NCBI GenBank assembly: GCA_035509275.1
Contig: DATJLU010000219.1
Location: 1-64,000 of the forward strand
Direction: 5' to 3'
DNA length: 64,000 nucleotides
Source: DAHUYF01 sp035509275
GTDB taxonomy: Bacteria > Pseudomonadota > Alphaproteobacteria > ATCC43930 > CGMCC-115725
A model generated the notes under the pieces. It worked only from the letters and a program-made list of their open reading frames with translations. It searched no databases and was not told where the DNA came from. Both the position numbers and the translations under genes were made by a program. Each line of letters starts with the position of its first letter. The stretch's first letter is position 1. This document shows, piece by piece, positions 9,267-18,033 of the stretch.

Positions 9267-10805
9267 ATGCCCGTTGAGATAACCGAGACACAGGCTGGGA
9301 ATAGGGACGAGTCGGGTTGGTTGGAGACGCGCTCGCCAAGCGAAGACGTTTCTGTTGAGAACGTAATCAAATCGCCGCCGGTGATTCCGCTGGGCCGTCA
9401 GTCTAAGCGGAGACGAAGATTGCTGATGGGGGCGCTGGGCGCCCTAATTTTGATAGCCGCTTGTGTATGGGGCATCCCCCAGGTTCGGTTGGCCATCACC
9501 ACCGTTTCGACAGACGACGCGTACGTGAACGGCCATGTGACGTTTGTGGCCCCCCGCGTCGCCGGGCAGATTTTACGTGTTCTGGTGGATGACAATTACC
9601 GTGTTCGGAAGGGAGAGCTTCTCGCCGCACTGGACAAGGAGCCCTTTGAGATCGCGGTCTCTCAGAAGCGAGCGGCCGTCGACACCGCGAACGCGGATTT
9701 GCAGGCGGCCATCGCCAGCACGCGCGGTATCGAAGCAGAGGCCAGAAGCCGACGCTGGAAACTGCAGAGCGCCGAGGAGGAGCTCGAGAATCAAGTCGCT
9801 CTTTTGCATGATCGGGTCGCCGCCGTCGATAAGGCCAAAGCCACGTTGGCACTGGCGCAAGCCGACTTCGACCGGGCAAAGCAACTGCTCGGGACACCGG
9901 CCGAGAGCCGCCAAGTATACGACCGGTACCAGGAGAAATTTTCGACAGCCAGCGCGCAAGTCACCCAGGCAATGGCTGCCGTCCGCCAAGTCCGCGCCTC
10001 TTTAGGCTTACCGATTCAACCCGATCGCGAAGAAGATTTAGGCCAGGTGCCGCCCAATCTCGATCAGACCTTTTCCTCCGTGCTTGAGGCTCAAGCGGAC
10101 CTGATCGAGAGCGCGGCGCAGCTCGGCGTCAATCATTCTTATGACCAGAGCCCAAAGCAAATGCTCGACGACTTCGAAAAAGAGGGCGATGTCGACCGCG
10201 TCTTCGCCAAGCTCACGGCCGAGGCTCCGGCCGTCAGGCAGGCCGAGGCCAAGATCGAGGTCGCCAAGCGAGAACTTGCGGAAGCCGAACTGAACCTGCA
10301 CTATTGCGACATCGTCGCAGAGATCGATGGCGTCGTTACGCGCCGCAATGTCAATCCGGGCGATTACGTTCAAATTGGCCAGAATCTGATGGCGATCCGC
10401 TCGCTCCACGATATCTGGGTGGATGCTAATTTCAAAGAGACGGAGCTGCGCGACCTGCGCATCGGTCTGGCGGCCGATCTGTATGTCGACATGTACGGCG
10501 GCCGGCGCGTCTTCAAGGGTCGGGTGTCCGGCTTTACGATGGGGACGGGTTCGACGCTTGCCCTGCTGCCGGCGGAAAATGCAACGGGCAATTTCGTCAA
10601 AGTGGTGCAGCGGTTGCCGGTCCGGATCGACCTCGAAGGCTATGATCCGGATAAGAACCCGCTGTTCATCGGCACGTCGGTCGTCCCTTATGTCTACATC
10701 GACAAGCCACCGACCGGACCCGATGCCGGAAAGTTCTTACAGACGCGTGCGCCTGACGCGCAAACCGGCGGTTCGACCGGCAACTCGCCGAGCGTAACCG
10801 AGTGA
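9267..10805 (+). CDS. HlyD/EmrA-family membrane-fusion protein
   Basis: This periplasmic adaptor of a tripartite efflux pump is about 512 residues long. A single N-terminal membrane helix (about residues 50-72) is followed by the lipoyl half-motif DDAYVNGHVTFVAPRVAGQI, a long alpha-helical hairpin rich in Ala, Glu and Lys (about 125-300), and the second lipoyl half with DGVVTRRNVNPGDYVQIGQ. This is the EmrA/FarA order. The helical hairpin is longer than in E. coli EmrA (390 residues). The ATG at 9267 is chosen over a TTG at 9258. Its stop overlaps the start of the MFS gene, so the pump is one transcriptional unit. An outer-membrane partner is not in the window. Confidence 0.9.
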   Translation: MPVEITETQAGNRDESGWLETRSPSEDVSVENVIKSPPVIPLGRQSKRRRRLLMGALGALILIAACVWGIPQVRLAITTVSTDDAYVNGHVTFVAPRVAGQILRVLVDDNYRVRKGELLAALDKEPFEIAVSQKRAAVDTANADLQAAIASTRGIEAEARSRRWKLQSAEEELENQVALLHDRVAAVDKAKATLALAQADFDRAKQLLGTPAESRQVYDRYQEKFSTASAQVTQAMAAVRQVRASLGLPIQPDREEDLGQVPPNLDQTFSSVLEAQADLIESAAQLGVNHSYDQSPKQMLDDFEKEGDVDRVFAKLTAEAPAVRQAEAKIEVAKRELAEAELNLHYCDIVAEIDGVVTRRNVNPGDYVQIGQNLMAIRSLHDIWVDANFKETELRDLRIGLAADLYVDMYGGRRVFKGRVSGFTMGTGSTLALLPAENATGNFVKVVQRLPVRIDLEGYDPDKNPLFIGTSVVPYVYIDKPPTGPDAGKFLQTRAPDAQTGGSTGNSPSVTE

Positions 10806-12409
10806 CTGTCGAGGCGCTCTCTCTTGCCGGGTCTCGTGCCGCGGCAAACCCCTGGCTCGTGGCCGCCGTCGTTGTCGTGCCGACCTTCATGGAAGTGCTC
10901 GACACCACGATCGCGCTGGTCGCGTTGCGCTATATCGCGGGCGGACTGTCGGCGACGGCCGATGACGGCGAGTGGGTCATCACCAGTTACCTTGCCGCCA
11001 ATGCCGTTATCCTGCCGATTACGGGTTGGCTGAGCGCGCATCTCGGTCGCCGCAACTACTTTCTGGCGTCGATCGCGATATTCACCCTGAGCTCGCTGCT
11101 GTGCGGCCTCGCCGGTAGTCTGGGTCAGCTCATCCTATTTCGCGTGATCCAGGGCCTGGCGGGTGGCGGTCTGCAGCCGAGCAGCCAGGGGGTGTTGCTC
11201 GATGCCTTCCCGACCGAAAAGCAAGGCATGGCAATGACCTTGTTCGGCTTCGCCGCCTTGATTGCGCCGATCGTCGGCCCGACCCTGGGCGGCTGGATAA
11301 CGGACGCTTATTCGTGGCGCTGGGTCTTTTTGATCAACGTGCCGGTCGGTCTCCTGGCACTCGCCGGATGTTATGCCCTGCTTCGCGAGCCAGACTATCT
11401 CATCGCCGAGCGTGCGGAGTTGCGGAAGCAGCCGTTCCATTTTGATTCGATCGGTTTGTCGCTGCTGGTCATCGTCATGGTCTGCTGGGAGGTGATGCTC
11501 AGCAAGGGCCAGGAGTGGGACTGGCTGGGCGATCCGTTCTGGCGGGTGCAGACCTTGGCCGTTTGCTTCACCCTGGGTCTGGTGGCGCTCGTTGTTTGGG
11601 AGTTGCGTCACCGCAGCCCGGTGGTCAATTTCCGGCCGTTGCGTGAACGCAACTTCGCGGCGTGCTGCGTCATCATCTTTTGCGCTTATGCGGCGCTCTA
11701 CGGCGCGAGCACGTCCTTGCCCGCGCTGCTGCAGTCGCTCTTCGGCTATGACGCGCTGGACGCCGGCGTGGTCATGTCGCCGGCTGGGGCCGCGGCGCTG
11801 CTGGCGATGCCCATCATCGGCTTCACGCTCGGTCGCGGAGCGGATGCGCGATGGCTGATTGCCCTGGGACTGTTGGGCATGACCGTCGGGAACTACTGGA
11901 TGTCCCAAATGAATTTGTTCATCAGCCCGGGCGAAGTCGTCTGGCCGCGCCTGGTCCTGGTTGCGGGGCTGGCGATCTGTTTTGCGCCCGCCAATGTGGC
12001 AGCCTACCTCTATACACCGAAGGAGTTGCGTGGCGCGGCGGTCGGCCTGCTGAGCCTGTTGCGCAACGAGGGTGGCAGCGTCGGGACGTCGATGGCGCAG
12101 ACCTTCAACGAGCGCCGCGATCAGTTCCACACCTTGCGCCTCGGCGAGTACCTCGATCCCTTCAACGCGGCCGCGCATGCCTTCCTCGGCCATGCTCAGG
12201 CGTTTTTCCTCCAACAGACGGCTGATCCTATGGCGTCGCGCCAATTCGCTTTGCAGGAGCTCGCAAACCTGCGCCAGCAGCAGGCGTCGTCGCTCGCCTA
12301 CTTCGACAGCTTCTGGCTGTTCGCCGCAGTGACCTTCCTGCTGCTGTTCCTGGTTCCGTTCATGAAGCGCTCGGTGGCGCAGAAAGGCGCTCACCTTGCT
12401 TCCGAATAG
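10802..12409 (+). CDS. DHA2-family drug:H+ antiporter (EmrB type)
   Basis: The 535-residue major facilitator has 14 predicted helices, the DHA2 layout. It begins with the motif VVVPTFMEVLDTTIALVALR, including the Asp-Thr-Thr of motif D1, then shows WVITSYLAANAVILPITGW and LGRRNYF (motif A), and the G-rich motif C segment GFAALIAPIVGPTLGGWI. It is partner to the HlyD protein directly upstream, with a 4-base GTGA overlap, and starts at GTG. Together they should export a hydrophobic or amphipathic toxicant from the inner membrane. No TetR or MarR regulator is adjacent, so the inducer cannot be guessed. Confidence 0.92.
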   Translation: MTVEALSLAGSRAAANPWLVAAVVVVPTFMEVLDTTIALVALRYIAGGLSATADDGEWVITSYLAANAVILPITGWLSAHLGRRNYFLASIAIFTLSSLLCGLAGSLGQLILFRVIQGLAGGGLQPSSQGVLLDAFPTEKQGMAMTLFGFAALIAPIVGPTLGGWITDAYSWRWVFLINVPVGLLALAGCYALLREPDYLIAERAELRKQPFHFDSIGLSLLVIVMVCWEVMLSKGQEWDWLGDPFWRVQTLAVCFTLGLVALVVWELRHRSPVVNFRPLRERNFAACCVIIFCAYAALYGASTSLPALLQSLFGYDALDAGVVMSPAGAAALLAMPIIGFTLGRGADARWLIALGLLGMTVGNYWMSQMNLFISPGEVVWPRLVLVAGLAICFAPANVAAYLYTPKELRGAAVGLLSLLRNEGGSVGTSMAQTFNERRDQFHTLRLGEYLDPFNAAAHAFLGHAQAFFLQQTADPMASRQFALQELANLRQQQASSLAYFDSFWLFAAVTFLLLFLVPFMKRSVAQKGAHLASE

Positions 12410-12491
12410 GTGATCGATCCTCCGCGGGGAGCAGACGACTCCGGCCGGTCGATCCGTGCTTGCCGCAGCGCTAAGGCCAGGGAGAAGACAG

Positions 12492-12920
12492 GTGGACAAA
12501 GCGATCGGTTATCGGGCGAGGGGTGGGCACATCGCTGCAGCGGTGTCGTTGACGATCGTCCTCTCGGGATGCGGGTTGAGCGGGCCTGCGCATGGGCCGC
12601 CCGCCGCGAATGCCGCCGCGGTCGTCGAAATGGGATTCGAGAGCTTCAGCCCGACAGATGTGACGATCCGAGCCGGCGATACGGTTGAATGGCGCAACAC
12701 GTCGCTGATCACCCATACCGTGACCGACGACCCCAAGAAAGCCATCGCTGCTTCTGACGCGGGCCTGCCGCCCGGCGCGCAACCCTTCGATTCCGGAGAC
12801 ATCGCCGCGGGGCAAGTCTACCTGCAGACGTTCACCGTCGTTGGAACCTACCAGTATTTCTGCACACACCATGAAGCCGAAGGAATGACCGGCACGGTCA
12901 TCGTGAAGCCGGCGTCCTGA
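12492..12920 (+). CDS. Cupredoxin (plastocyanin-like) lipoprotein
   Basis: The 142-residue exported copper protein has a signal sequence ending in the lipobox LSGC, so it is probably lipid-anchored. The cupredoxin fold follows, with IRAGDTVEWRN and ITHTV (first His ligand), and the copper loop YQYFCTHHEAEGM supplying Cys, His and Met. That is a complete type I copper site. A Pro/Gly-rich insertion lies between the first ligand strand and the copper loop. The GTG at 12492 is preferred because GGAGAAG lies just upstream; the open frame extends to an ATG at 12456, which would bury the signal peptide. It likely shuttles electrons in the periplasm; its partner is not evident from the neighbours. 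Confidence 0.85.
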   Translation: MDKAIGYRARGGHIAAAVSLTIVLSGCGLSGPAHGPPAANAAAVVEMGFESFSPTDVTIRAGDTVEWRNTSLITHTVTDDPKKAIAASDAGLPPGAQPFDSGDIAAGQVYLQTFTVVGTYQYFCTHHEAEGMTGTVIVKPAS

Positions 12921-12960
12921 ACCGTCGATGCGACGAGGAGCGCTCCGCCGGGCGGAAACC

Positions 12961-13818
12961 TCACGCGGGCGCGCCGGCGAAGTGTTGCTCGTGGCGGCGG
13001 AGCTGCTCGTTGTAGTTCGCGCGATAGCGATCGCTGACCTGCTGGTGGACAGCAAGTGCAGCGGGGTCGCGCTCCGCCGCCGGCGGGTCGATGAGGTCGA
13101 AATGGCCGAAGCGGTCCTCGCCCCGAACCAGCATCGCGCATAGGCGCACCGACCCGTTCACCTGAACATGGGTTGGGATGTAGTTCAAGCCGATGCCGAT
13201 TCTCCGATGCGCGGTTCGGTTCGGCGCCGATCGGTGAACAGCGAATTCGTGATGAAGCGAGAAAGACCCGACGGGCAGCGCCATCGCCACCGGGTTCGAC
13301 GCATCGAACGCCTCCGCAATCGTCTGGCCGGCGCGATTGATGCTGTTCGCCAAGCCCAAAGGGGTATGACGCAGCTGGCGCGGGGCGCCCCGGCTCGAAA
13401 CCTGTTCCATGCAACCGGCTTCGGCGCTGGCATCCGTCAACGCGACCCAGGCGCAAACCTGCTCATGCGGGTCGAGGCCGAAATAGGTGCTGTCCTGGTG
13501 CCAGGCGGCGAAGGTCGGCGCGTGCGGCTCCTTGATGAAAAACGTGCTGGTCCAGACCAGGATGTCAGGACCGATCAGGTCCTCCACGGCGTCCAGGATG
13601 CGGGGGTGGCGGATAAGCGCATTGAACCACGGTGAATGGGCATAGGCGTGGGAGCGCCACTTGATCTCGGCCTCGGCCACGGGAGCGCCCAATTCCCGTT
13701 CGAGCCGGTCGAGGCCGGCGAGGCAGGTCGCGACTTCCTCCGGCGTCAGGGCCGGAACGGGAAACAGGAAGCCGTCATAACGAAAGGCAGCCACCTGTTC
13801 CGGGGTTAGGGCCTTCAT
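12961..13818 (-). CDS. Phytanoyl-CoA dioxygenase-family Fe(II)/2-oxoglutarate oxygenase
   Basis: The 285-residue protein belongs to the PhyH family. The iron-binding HxD lies in WHQDSTYFGLDP, the distal His and the 2-oxoglutarate-binding Arg follow in SLHHEFAVHRSAPNRTAHRR. The family segments VCAWVALTDASAEAGCM and a final strand LNYIPTHVQVNG are also present. It probably hydroxylates a small molecule; PhyH homologues include ectoine hydroxylase and several tailoring enzymes, and none of the neighbours indicates the substrate. The start at 13818 (MKALTPEQ) is chosen because the family begins this way; the open frame runs 37 residues further without protein character. It converges with the cupredoxin gene. 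Confidence 0.87.
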   Translation of the reverse strand: MKALTPEQVAAFRYDGFLFPVPALTPEEVATCLAGLDRLERELGAPVAEAEIKWRSHAYAHSPWFNALIRHPRILDAVEDLIGPDILVWTSTFFIKEPHAPTFAAWHQDSTYFGLDPHEQVCAWVALTDASAEAGCMEQVSSRGAPRQLRHTPLGLANSINRAGQTIAEAFDASNPVAMALPVGSFSLHHEFAVHRSAPNRTAHRRIGIGLNYIPTHVQVNGSVRLCAMLVRGEDRFGHFDLIDPPAAERDPAALAVHQQVSDRYRANYNEQLRRHEQHFAGAPA

Positions 13819-13957
13819 CGGACATTCTCCAGACGACCCTCGATCAATGGAAAAGGTAGCAGTCTTTTCGATGTCCCGGAACCCGCTTGGCGGCGTCTCA
13901 TCCACCGCCGCTTCCCGCCGCAATCGCATTTGTCACCACGCGTAAGGCACGAAGGGA

Positions 13958-14050
13958 TTCACCACCGAGGCGATGAGGCAGCGAGAAAAGAAGTCCCGGC
14001 GCGCTTCGCGCGCCAATGCCGTTCCTCTCTCCGCCTCATTGCCTCGGTGG
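13958..14050. repeat. Dispersed palindromic repeat, copy A
   Basis: The element can fold into a long hairpin. The arms are TTCACCACCGAGGC... and ...GCCTCGGTGG, with a GC-rich inner palindrome GGCGCGC-TTC-GCGCGCC near the centre. The same design recurs at 15859-15967, 53083-53183 and 55851-55902. A short tail GCGATAGCCCC, shared with copy B, occurs about 40 bases beyond the hairpin. The rest of the gap 13819-14282 holds no gene. Confidence 0.85.
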
Positions 14051-14282
14051 TCTCTCTTTAACAGTGCCGTCCGCTCTCTATATGCGACATATGCGATAGC
14101 CCCGATGCGCCGCTTCGAGCGTCCACACGGCACTAAATCTGTCAGAGCAACGGGCCGGCGCCGGCGGCGGACGATCCTTGTACGCCTTCGGCCATGGGCG
14201 CATGATGGCCATGGCACGGGGGCACGGCTGATCCCAGGCGGGCGTCCCGCGTGGCCCGGTCGAACGAATGCGGGGGGCGCCG

Positions 14283-15779
14283 ATGAACATCCTGCTGTTC
14301 TCGATGCCGGACTCCTTCGAGCACATGCCGACGATCGCCATCCGGATGCCGAACGGGGCGCTGACCTCCCTCGCCGGAAATGTCGATCCCCATCACAAGG
14401 TCGCCGCGGCGGACTTGCTGCTGGTTCAAGACCGGGTGCGGGAAACGGTCGAGCGGCTGCTGGCCGAACACGAGCCCGACATCGTCGGGCTCTCGGTCAT
14501 GACCTTCCAGCGCCGGACGGCCAAAGGCATCATCGACCTCGTCCACGCGCGGCGCCCCGGCGCGCGGATCGTCGTCGGCGGCTATGATCCAAGCCTCGCT
14601 CCCGAGGCCTACACCCTGGATCCCGACAGCGGTGTTGACTTCATCGTGCGCGGCGAGGGCGAGATCACCTTCCGCGAGCTGCTGCGTGCGCTCGAGGCAC
14701 AGCGCGGGCACGACCAGATTGCGGGCCTGTCATACCGCAGCGGCGACAGCTTCCGGCACAACCCCGCGCGCGGGGTGAGCAGCCTCGATGACGGCGAGAT
14801 CCGGCCGCCTCGGCGCGACGCGCGCGTGCTGAGCGGCTACACGCTTCTCGGCCGCCAGGTCGACGTGATCGAGACGTCGCGGGGCTGCACCTTCGACTGC
14901 AGCTTCTGCTCGATCATCGAGATGCGCGGGCGCAACTTCTTCACCTATTCCTTTGAGCGCGTCTTGGCCGATATCCGCGATGCGCGGGACCGCGGCGCCC
15001 GGTCGCTGTTCATCGTGGACGACAACATCACGCTTAACGTGCGCCGGTTCGAAGCGCTCTGCCAGGCGATCATCGACGCGAAGCTGAACGATCTCGAATA
15101 CACCGTCCAGGCCACGACCTCGGCGATTGCCAACCATGGCGAGCGGCTCGCCCCGCTGATGCGCGAGGCCGGCTTCCGCTACGTCTTCCTCGGCATCGAG
15201 AACATCCTTGAAGCGGACCTGCAATTCCTCAGGGCCGAATCCAAGAACCGCGAGCGCGAGCACGGACGGAAAACCGGGAATGCGACGCTGACCGCCATCG
15301 GCCATTTGCACCGCAACAAGATGATCGTGGTCGGGGGGCTCATCGTCGGCAGCCCCGGCGATACTCGTCAATCGGTCGAGGCCAATCTTGAATTCGCCAG
15401 AAAATACGTGGACTGGCCCTATATCCAGCACCCGACGCCTTACCCGGGCACGCCGATGACCAAAGATTTCCGGGATCGCGGGCTGATCATCAACGAGCGT
15501 CTCGAGGAATATGACGGCACCACGGCGGTGGTCAGGACCGAACATCTTTCGGCAGACGAGGTGGAGTTCCTGCGCTGGCAGGCGGAGCGTTGGATGAAGC
15601 TGCGCCACATGCCGGCCGCGTTCGCCCACAGCCCGCGCTTCGTGCTGCGCAACGCGCCGAAGATGTTCGCGCACACCTTCCGCGGCAGCACGATACGCTC
15701 ATTCCTCGGCCTCGAAGACGAGCGCAAGGCCTTCCGGCGTTTCCAAGCCATCCGCCGCGCCGAGCGCGCCTACGTGTAA
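14283..15779 (+). CDS. B12-binding radical SAM protein
   Basis: The 498-residue protein has a B12-binding Rossmann domain (about 1-140) containing DIVGLSVMTFQRR and ARIVVGGYDPS, then a radical SAM barrel with the 4Fe-4S motif CTFDCSFC (CxxxCxxC) in a RGCTFDCSFCS context. Later stretches such as VFLGIENI and VGGLIVGSPGDTRQSVE are typical of BchE- and HpnP-like enzymes. The C-terminal 100 residues are basic and less conserved. Members perform methylation, cyclisation or hydroxylation at unactivated carbon; the substrate here is unknown, and no hopanoid, bacteriochlorophyll or antibiotic genes are adjacent. The ATG at 14283 begins MNILLFSMPD, the usual start, rather than the ATG five codons upstream. 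It lies between repeat copies A and B. Confidence 0.86.
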   Translation: MNILLFSMPDSFEHMPTIAIRMPNGALTSLAGNVDPHHKVAAADLLLVQDRVRETVERLLAEHEPDIVGLSVMTFQRRTAKGIIDLVHARRPGARIVVGGYDPSLAPEAYTLDPDSGVDFIVRGEGEITFRELLRALEAQRGHDQIAGLSYRSGDSFRHNPARGVSSLDDGEIRPPRRDARVLSGYTLLGRQVDVIETSRGCTFDCSFCSIIEMRGRNFFTYSFERVLADIRDARDRGARSLFIVDDNITLNVRRFEALCQAIIDAKLNDLEYTVQATTSAIANHGERLAPLMREAGFRYVFLGIENILEADLQFLRAESKNREREHGRKTGNATLTAIGHLHRNKMIVVGGLIVGSPGDTRQSVEANLEFARKYVDWPYIQHPTPYPGTPMTKDFRDRGLIINERLEEYDGTTAVVRTEHLSADEVEFLRWQAERWMKLRHMPAAFAHSPRFVLRNAPKMFAHTFRGSTIRSFLGLEDERKAFRRFQAIRRAERAYV

Positions 15780-15858
15780 AGGGCAGTCGCGGGCGGCCTT
15801 TGGCTGACGTCGCAAGTCGCAATCGCATTTCTCGCCGCGCCTGTGGCAAGGAAAGATG

Positions 15859-15967
15859 CACCACGGAGGCACGGAGGTCACGGAGAAGAGAGAAGAACGG
15901 CGCGCTTAGCGCGCCAAACATTTATTCTCCGCTATCCTCCGTGCTCTCCGTGCCTCCGTGGTGAATC
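15859..15967. repeat. Dispersed palindromic repeat, copy B
   Basis: The arms read CACCACGGAGGCACGGAGG... and ...CTCCGTGCCTCCGTGGTG, with GGCGCGC-TTA-GCGCGCC inside. It lies just after the radical SAM gene and is followed by AGGCGATAGCCCCGGCGC. The repeated ACGGAGG/CACGGAG units are the widespread intergenic type seen in many bacterial genomes. It could also act as a bidirectional transcription barrier between two convergent genes. Confidence 0.87.
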
Positions 15968-15998
15968 CATAGGCGATAGCCCCGGCGCTCGGGGCGGA

Positions 15999-17186
15999 TC
16001 ACTCGATCGCGATCAGCCGGTCGAGATGCCAGCCCTGGAACAGGTGGATGCCGACGGCATGGCCGAAGCGGATGGCCTCCTGCCGGCCACAGCGCGTCAG
16101 CACGATGCGCCGCGGACCGCAGGCCGCGATCGCCTTGCCGAGGATGCGCAAGGCGCTTTGGTCGAGCTGCAGCATGGCCTCGTCCCAGATCAGTTTGACG
16201 AGATCGATCTTGAGATGTTCGAAGTTGAGGCAGGGCAGGGCCTGGTGCTTCACGCCGTCGAGGCAGCGCAGATAGCCGCGCTGCTTCACCAGATCGGCGA
16301 CCGCCTGGTATTCGGCGATGTCGGACCAGAGATCGGCCATCTGCAGCTCGAGGATGGTGCGGCCGCGCCAGCCGCGGCCGCGCTCATTCTCGAATTTGAG
16401 GAATTCAGGCGTGTGCAGGGTTGCCATGTTGATGTTGATGCTGACCGGCCGGGCGAGGCCGACCTGCTCCCAGACGAGCCGCGTCAGCAAATACTTGTCG
16501 AGCGACTGCGTCAGATATTGGAAGAGCTGCTTGTCCTTGCGCAGGTCGAACTCGCCGTCCAGGATCTTTTGCAGGCGATCGATCGAGATGAAGAGCTCGT
16601 CGAATTTCGGCTTCGGCTTCTTGCCGGGATAGATCGCCCAGACGGTTTGCCGCTGCACCGCGTTGGAAAGGTCGAGGCTGCTCAGGGCGTCGATGAGCTC
16701 GCCGACGCGCGAATGCAGCGACTGGGCGCGCGCAGGCGGCCGCGTCTCGGCCGCCAGCTTCTTCGCTTCGCTGTCGTGAATCCGCCGGATCGCCGCGCGA
16801 AACTGGGGATAGCCGATTTCGAGATCGAACACCGAGCAGAAATCGCCTTCCGCCTCCTTTTCCGCAAGCTCCTCGCCGACAAAGAGATAGCGCACGGTGT
16901 CCACCGTCTCTTCGATCGCCTTGGCCGTGATCCCCTTGCAGACGACGATGACGTCCAGGCCGCGGAGCAGGAACAGCCGACCGCCGAACCGGTCAACCAC
17001 TTCCATGAGCAGGTTCGTGGCCGCCTGGACATGCTTCTCGGCGCGATGGAGCGGGCTCAGCCGCGAGAGGTGAAAGCAGACGGCCCGATATCCCGCGCGC
17101 TTGCCGGCGAGCTCATCGACATAGGCCATCAGAATATTCTCTGTCGGCGGACCCTTGGGGGCGGCGTTGATGGTTTGGGTGGGCAT
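15999..17186 (-). CDS. Degenerate GGDEF/EAL-like signalling protein
   Basis: The 395-residue protein lacks membrane segments. The C-terminal half follows the order of an EAL domain with its catalytic residues lost: SININMATLHTPEFLKFE resembles the VNLS segment, TILELQMADL resembles the VLEITE strand, CLNFEHLKIDLVKLIWD resembles the LPVDxIKID strand, and GIHLFQGWHLDRL resembles the GxxxQGYLFGRP end. No Glu-Ala-Leu or DDxGTG metal site survives. The N-terminal part contains DRFGGRLFLLRGLDVIVVC, loosely like the region around GGDEF. The likely role is a non-catalytic c-di-GMP receptor or a protein-interaction module. It is followed on the same strand by nothing related, and a CheY-like gene lies upstream in the same orientation, 36 bases away, so the two may be co-transcribed. 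Confidence 0.6.
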   Translation of the reverse strand: MPTQTINAAPKGPPTENILMAYVDELAGKRAGYRAVCFHLSRLSPLHRAEKHVQAATNLLMEVVDRFGGRLFLLRGLDVIVVCKGITAKAIEETVDTVRYLFVGEELAEKEAEGDFCSVFDLEIGYPQFRAAIRRIHDSEAKKLAAETRPPARAQSLHSRVGELIDALSSLDLSNAVQRQTVWAIYPGKKPKPKFDELFISIDRLQKILDGEFDLRKDKQLFQYLTQSLDKYLLTRLVWEQVGLARPVSININMATLHTPEFLKFENERGRGWRGRTILELQMADLWSDIAEYQAVADLVKQRGYLRCLDGVKHQALPCLNFEHLKIDLVKLIWDEAMLQLDQSALRILGKAIAACGPRRIVLTRCGRQEAIRFGHAVGIHLFQGWHLDRLIAIE

Positions 17187-17222
17187 CCCTGACCTGCTGT
17201 CGATCGTGAGGAAGCGGAACCG

Positions 17223-17615
17223 CTAACCCGGGTTTTTGCGAAGAAAGGCGATCTTCGCGTTGAGCTCTTGCGGACTCACCGGCTTCACGACATAGGCGGG
17301 GATGCCGTTTGTCCGCGCGGCGACGATCGATGCCGCGTCGTCACGACCGGTCAGCATCAGGAACGGCATTCGCGGTCTGGCGGAGCGAACGCGCTTGAAC
17401 AGCTCCAGCCCCGACATCCCCGGCATGTTCCAGTCGGCGATCACGATATCCACGGGATCGCGCCCGCGCTCGAGCTGATGCAGCGCCTGCTCGCCGCTCG
17501 CGCTGGCGACGACGCCGGCGGCATTCATGCGCTTCAGCATCCGGCACAGCAGATGGCGCATGCTGTCGTCATCGTCAACGACCAGAACGTTCAACCGCGA
17601 GACAGCGCTATCCAT
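17223..17615 (-). CDS. CheY-like single-domain response regulator
   Basis: The 130-residue protein is a lone receiver domain. It has the acidic cluster LVVDDDDSM, the phosphorylated Asp in DIVIADWNMPGMSGLELF, the conserved Thr in LMLTGRDD and Lys in VVKPVSPQEL. There is no output domain. The ATG at 17615 has GGAGAG upstream; a GTG five codons earlier is possible. It lies upstream of the degenerate EAL protein on the same strand, with 36 bases between, and is divergent from the receiver-kinase gene. It may shuttle phosphate from one of the local kinases. Confidence 0.9.
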   Translation of the reverse strand: MDSAVSRLNVLVVDDDDSMRHLLCRMLKRMNAAGVVASASGEQALHQLERGRDPVDIVIADWNMPGMSGLELFKRVRSARPRMPFLMLTGRDDAASIVAARTNGIPAYVVKPVSPQELNAKIAFLRKNPG

Positions 17616-17671
17616 GAGGCTCTCCGCCACGCAGGGCTGCTCCGTAGCGCGTCAGAGCAGCACGAACGTCC

Positions 17672-17708
17672 TTAATATTTTGCGAAAACACGCCACAATA
17701 TTTTGTGC
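17672..17708 (-). promoter_or_regulatory. Possible operator: two AAAATATT copies upstream of the receiver gene
   Basis: On the minus strand GCAC-AAAATATT and TCGC-AAAATATT lie about 24 bases apart, roughly 60-95 bases upstream of the CheY-like start. The AT-rich octamers stand out from the GC-rich surroundings. A promoter or repressor site is possible; no known factor is assigned. Confidence 0.3.
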
Positions 17709-18033
17709 GGCCGGACATGCCTGCGGATGCCGCTTGCGTCGTGCCAGGCGGAACAGCAATCGAGGCTCCGGCTGCGGCTTGAATTCATTGTCGTATTGCG
17801 CTTTTGCGAGGCCATACTCAACTTATTGGTTAGACGGATTTGCCGGCGCGCTTGGTTAAGAGCGGGCCGCCAAAGCGGCGCGCAGAGTGGGTGTCGCTCA
17901 CCGCTTGGTAACCGATATCTGCGATCCTTTATTCCCCTTGAATGCTCCGCGGACGCGGGCGGTTCCGAGCTTCCCGTGGCCTCCTGGCGGCGGTTCGGCG
18001 TGCGTGGCTGATGTCTGTTGGCGAGGGGTGTCG

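Noticed and set aside
11135..12499. 454-codon open frame antisense to the EmrB-like gene
   Set aside because: It is fully antisense to a well-supported transporter, is rich in Arg, Gln and His, and shows no domain. Long antisense frames are common at this GC content (others at 17929-19287, 41989-43674 and 44751-46370).
13819..14282. Cobalamin riboswitch upstream of the B12-dependent radical SAM gene
   Set aside because: No B12-box-like conserved sequence was found; the palindromic structure there belongs to a repeat also found beside unrelated genes.
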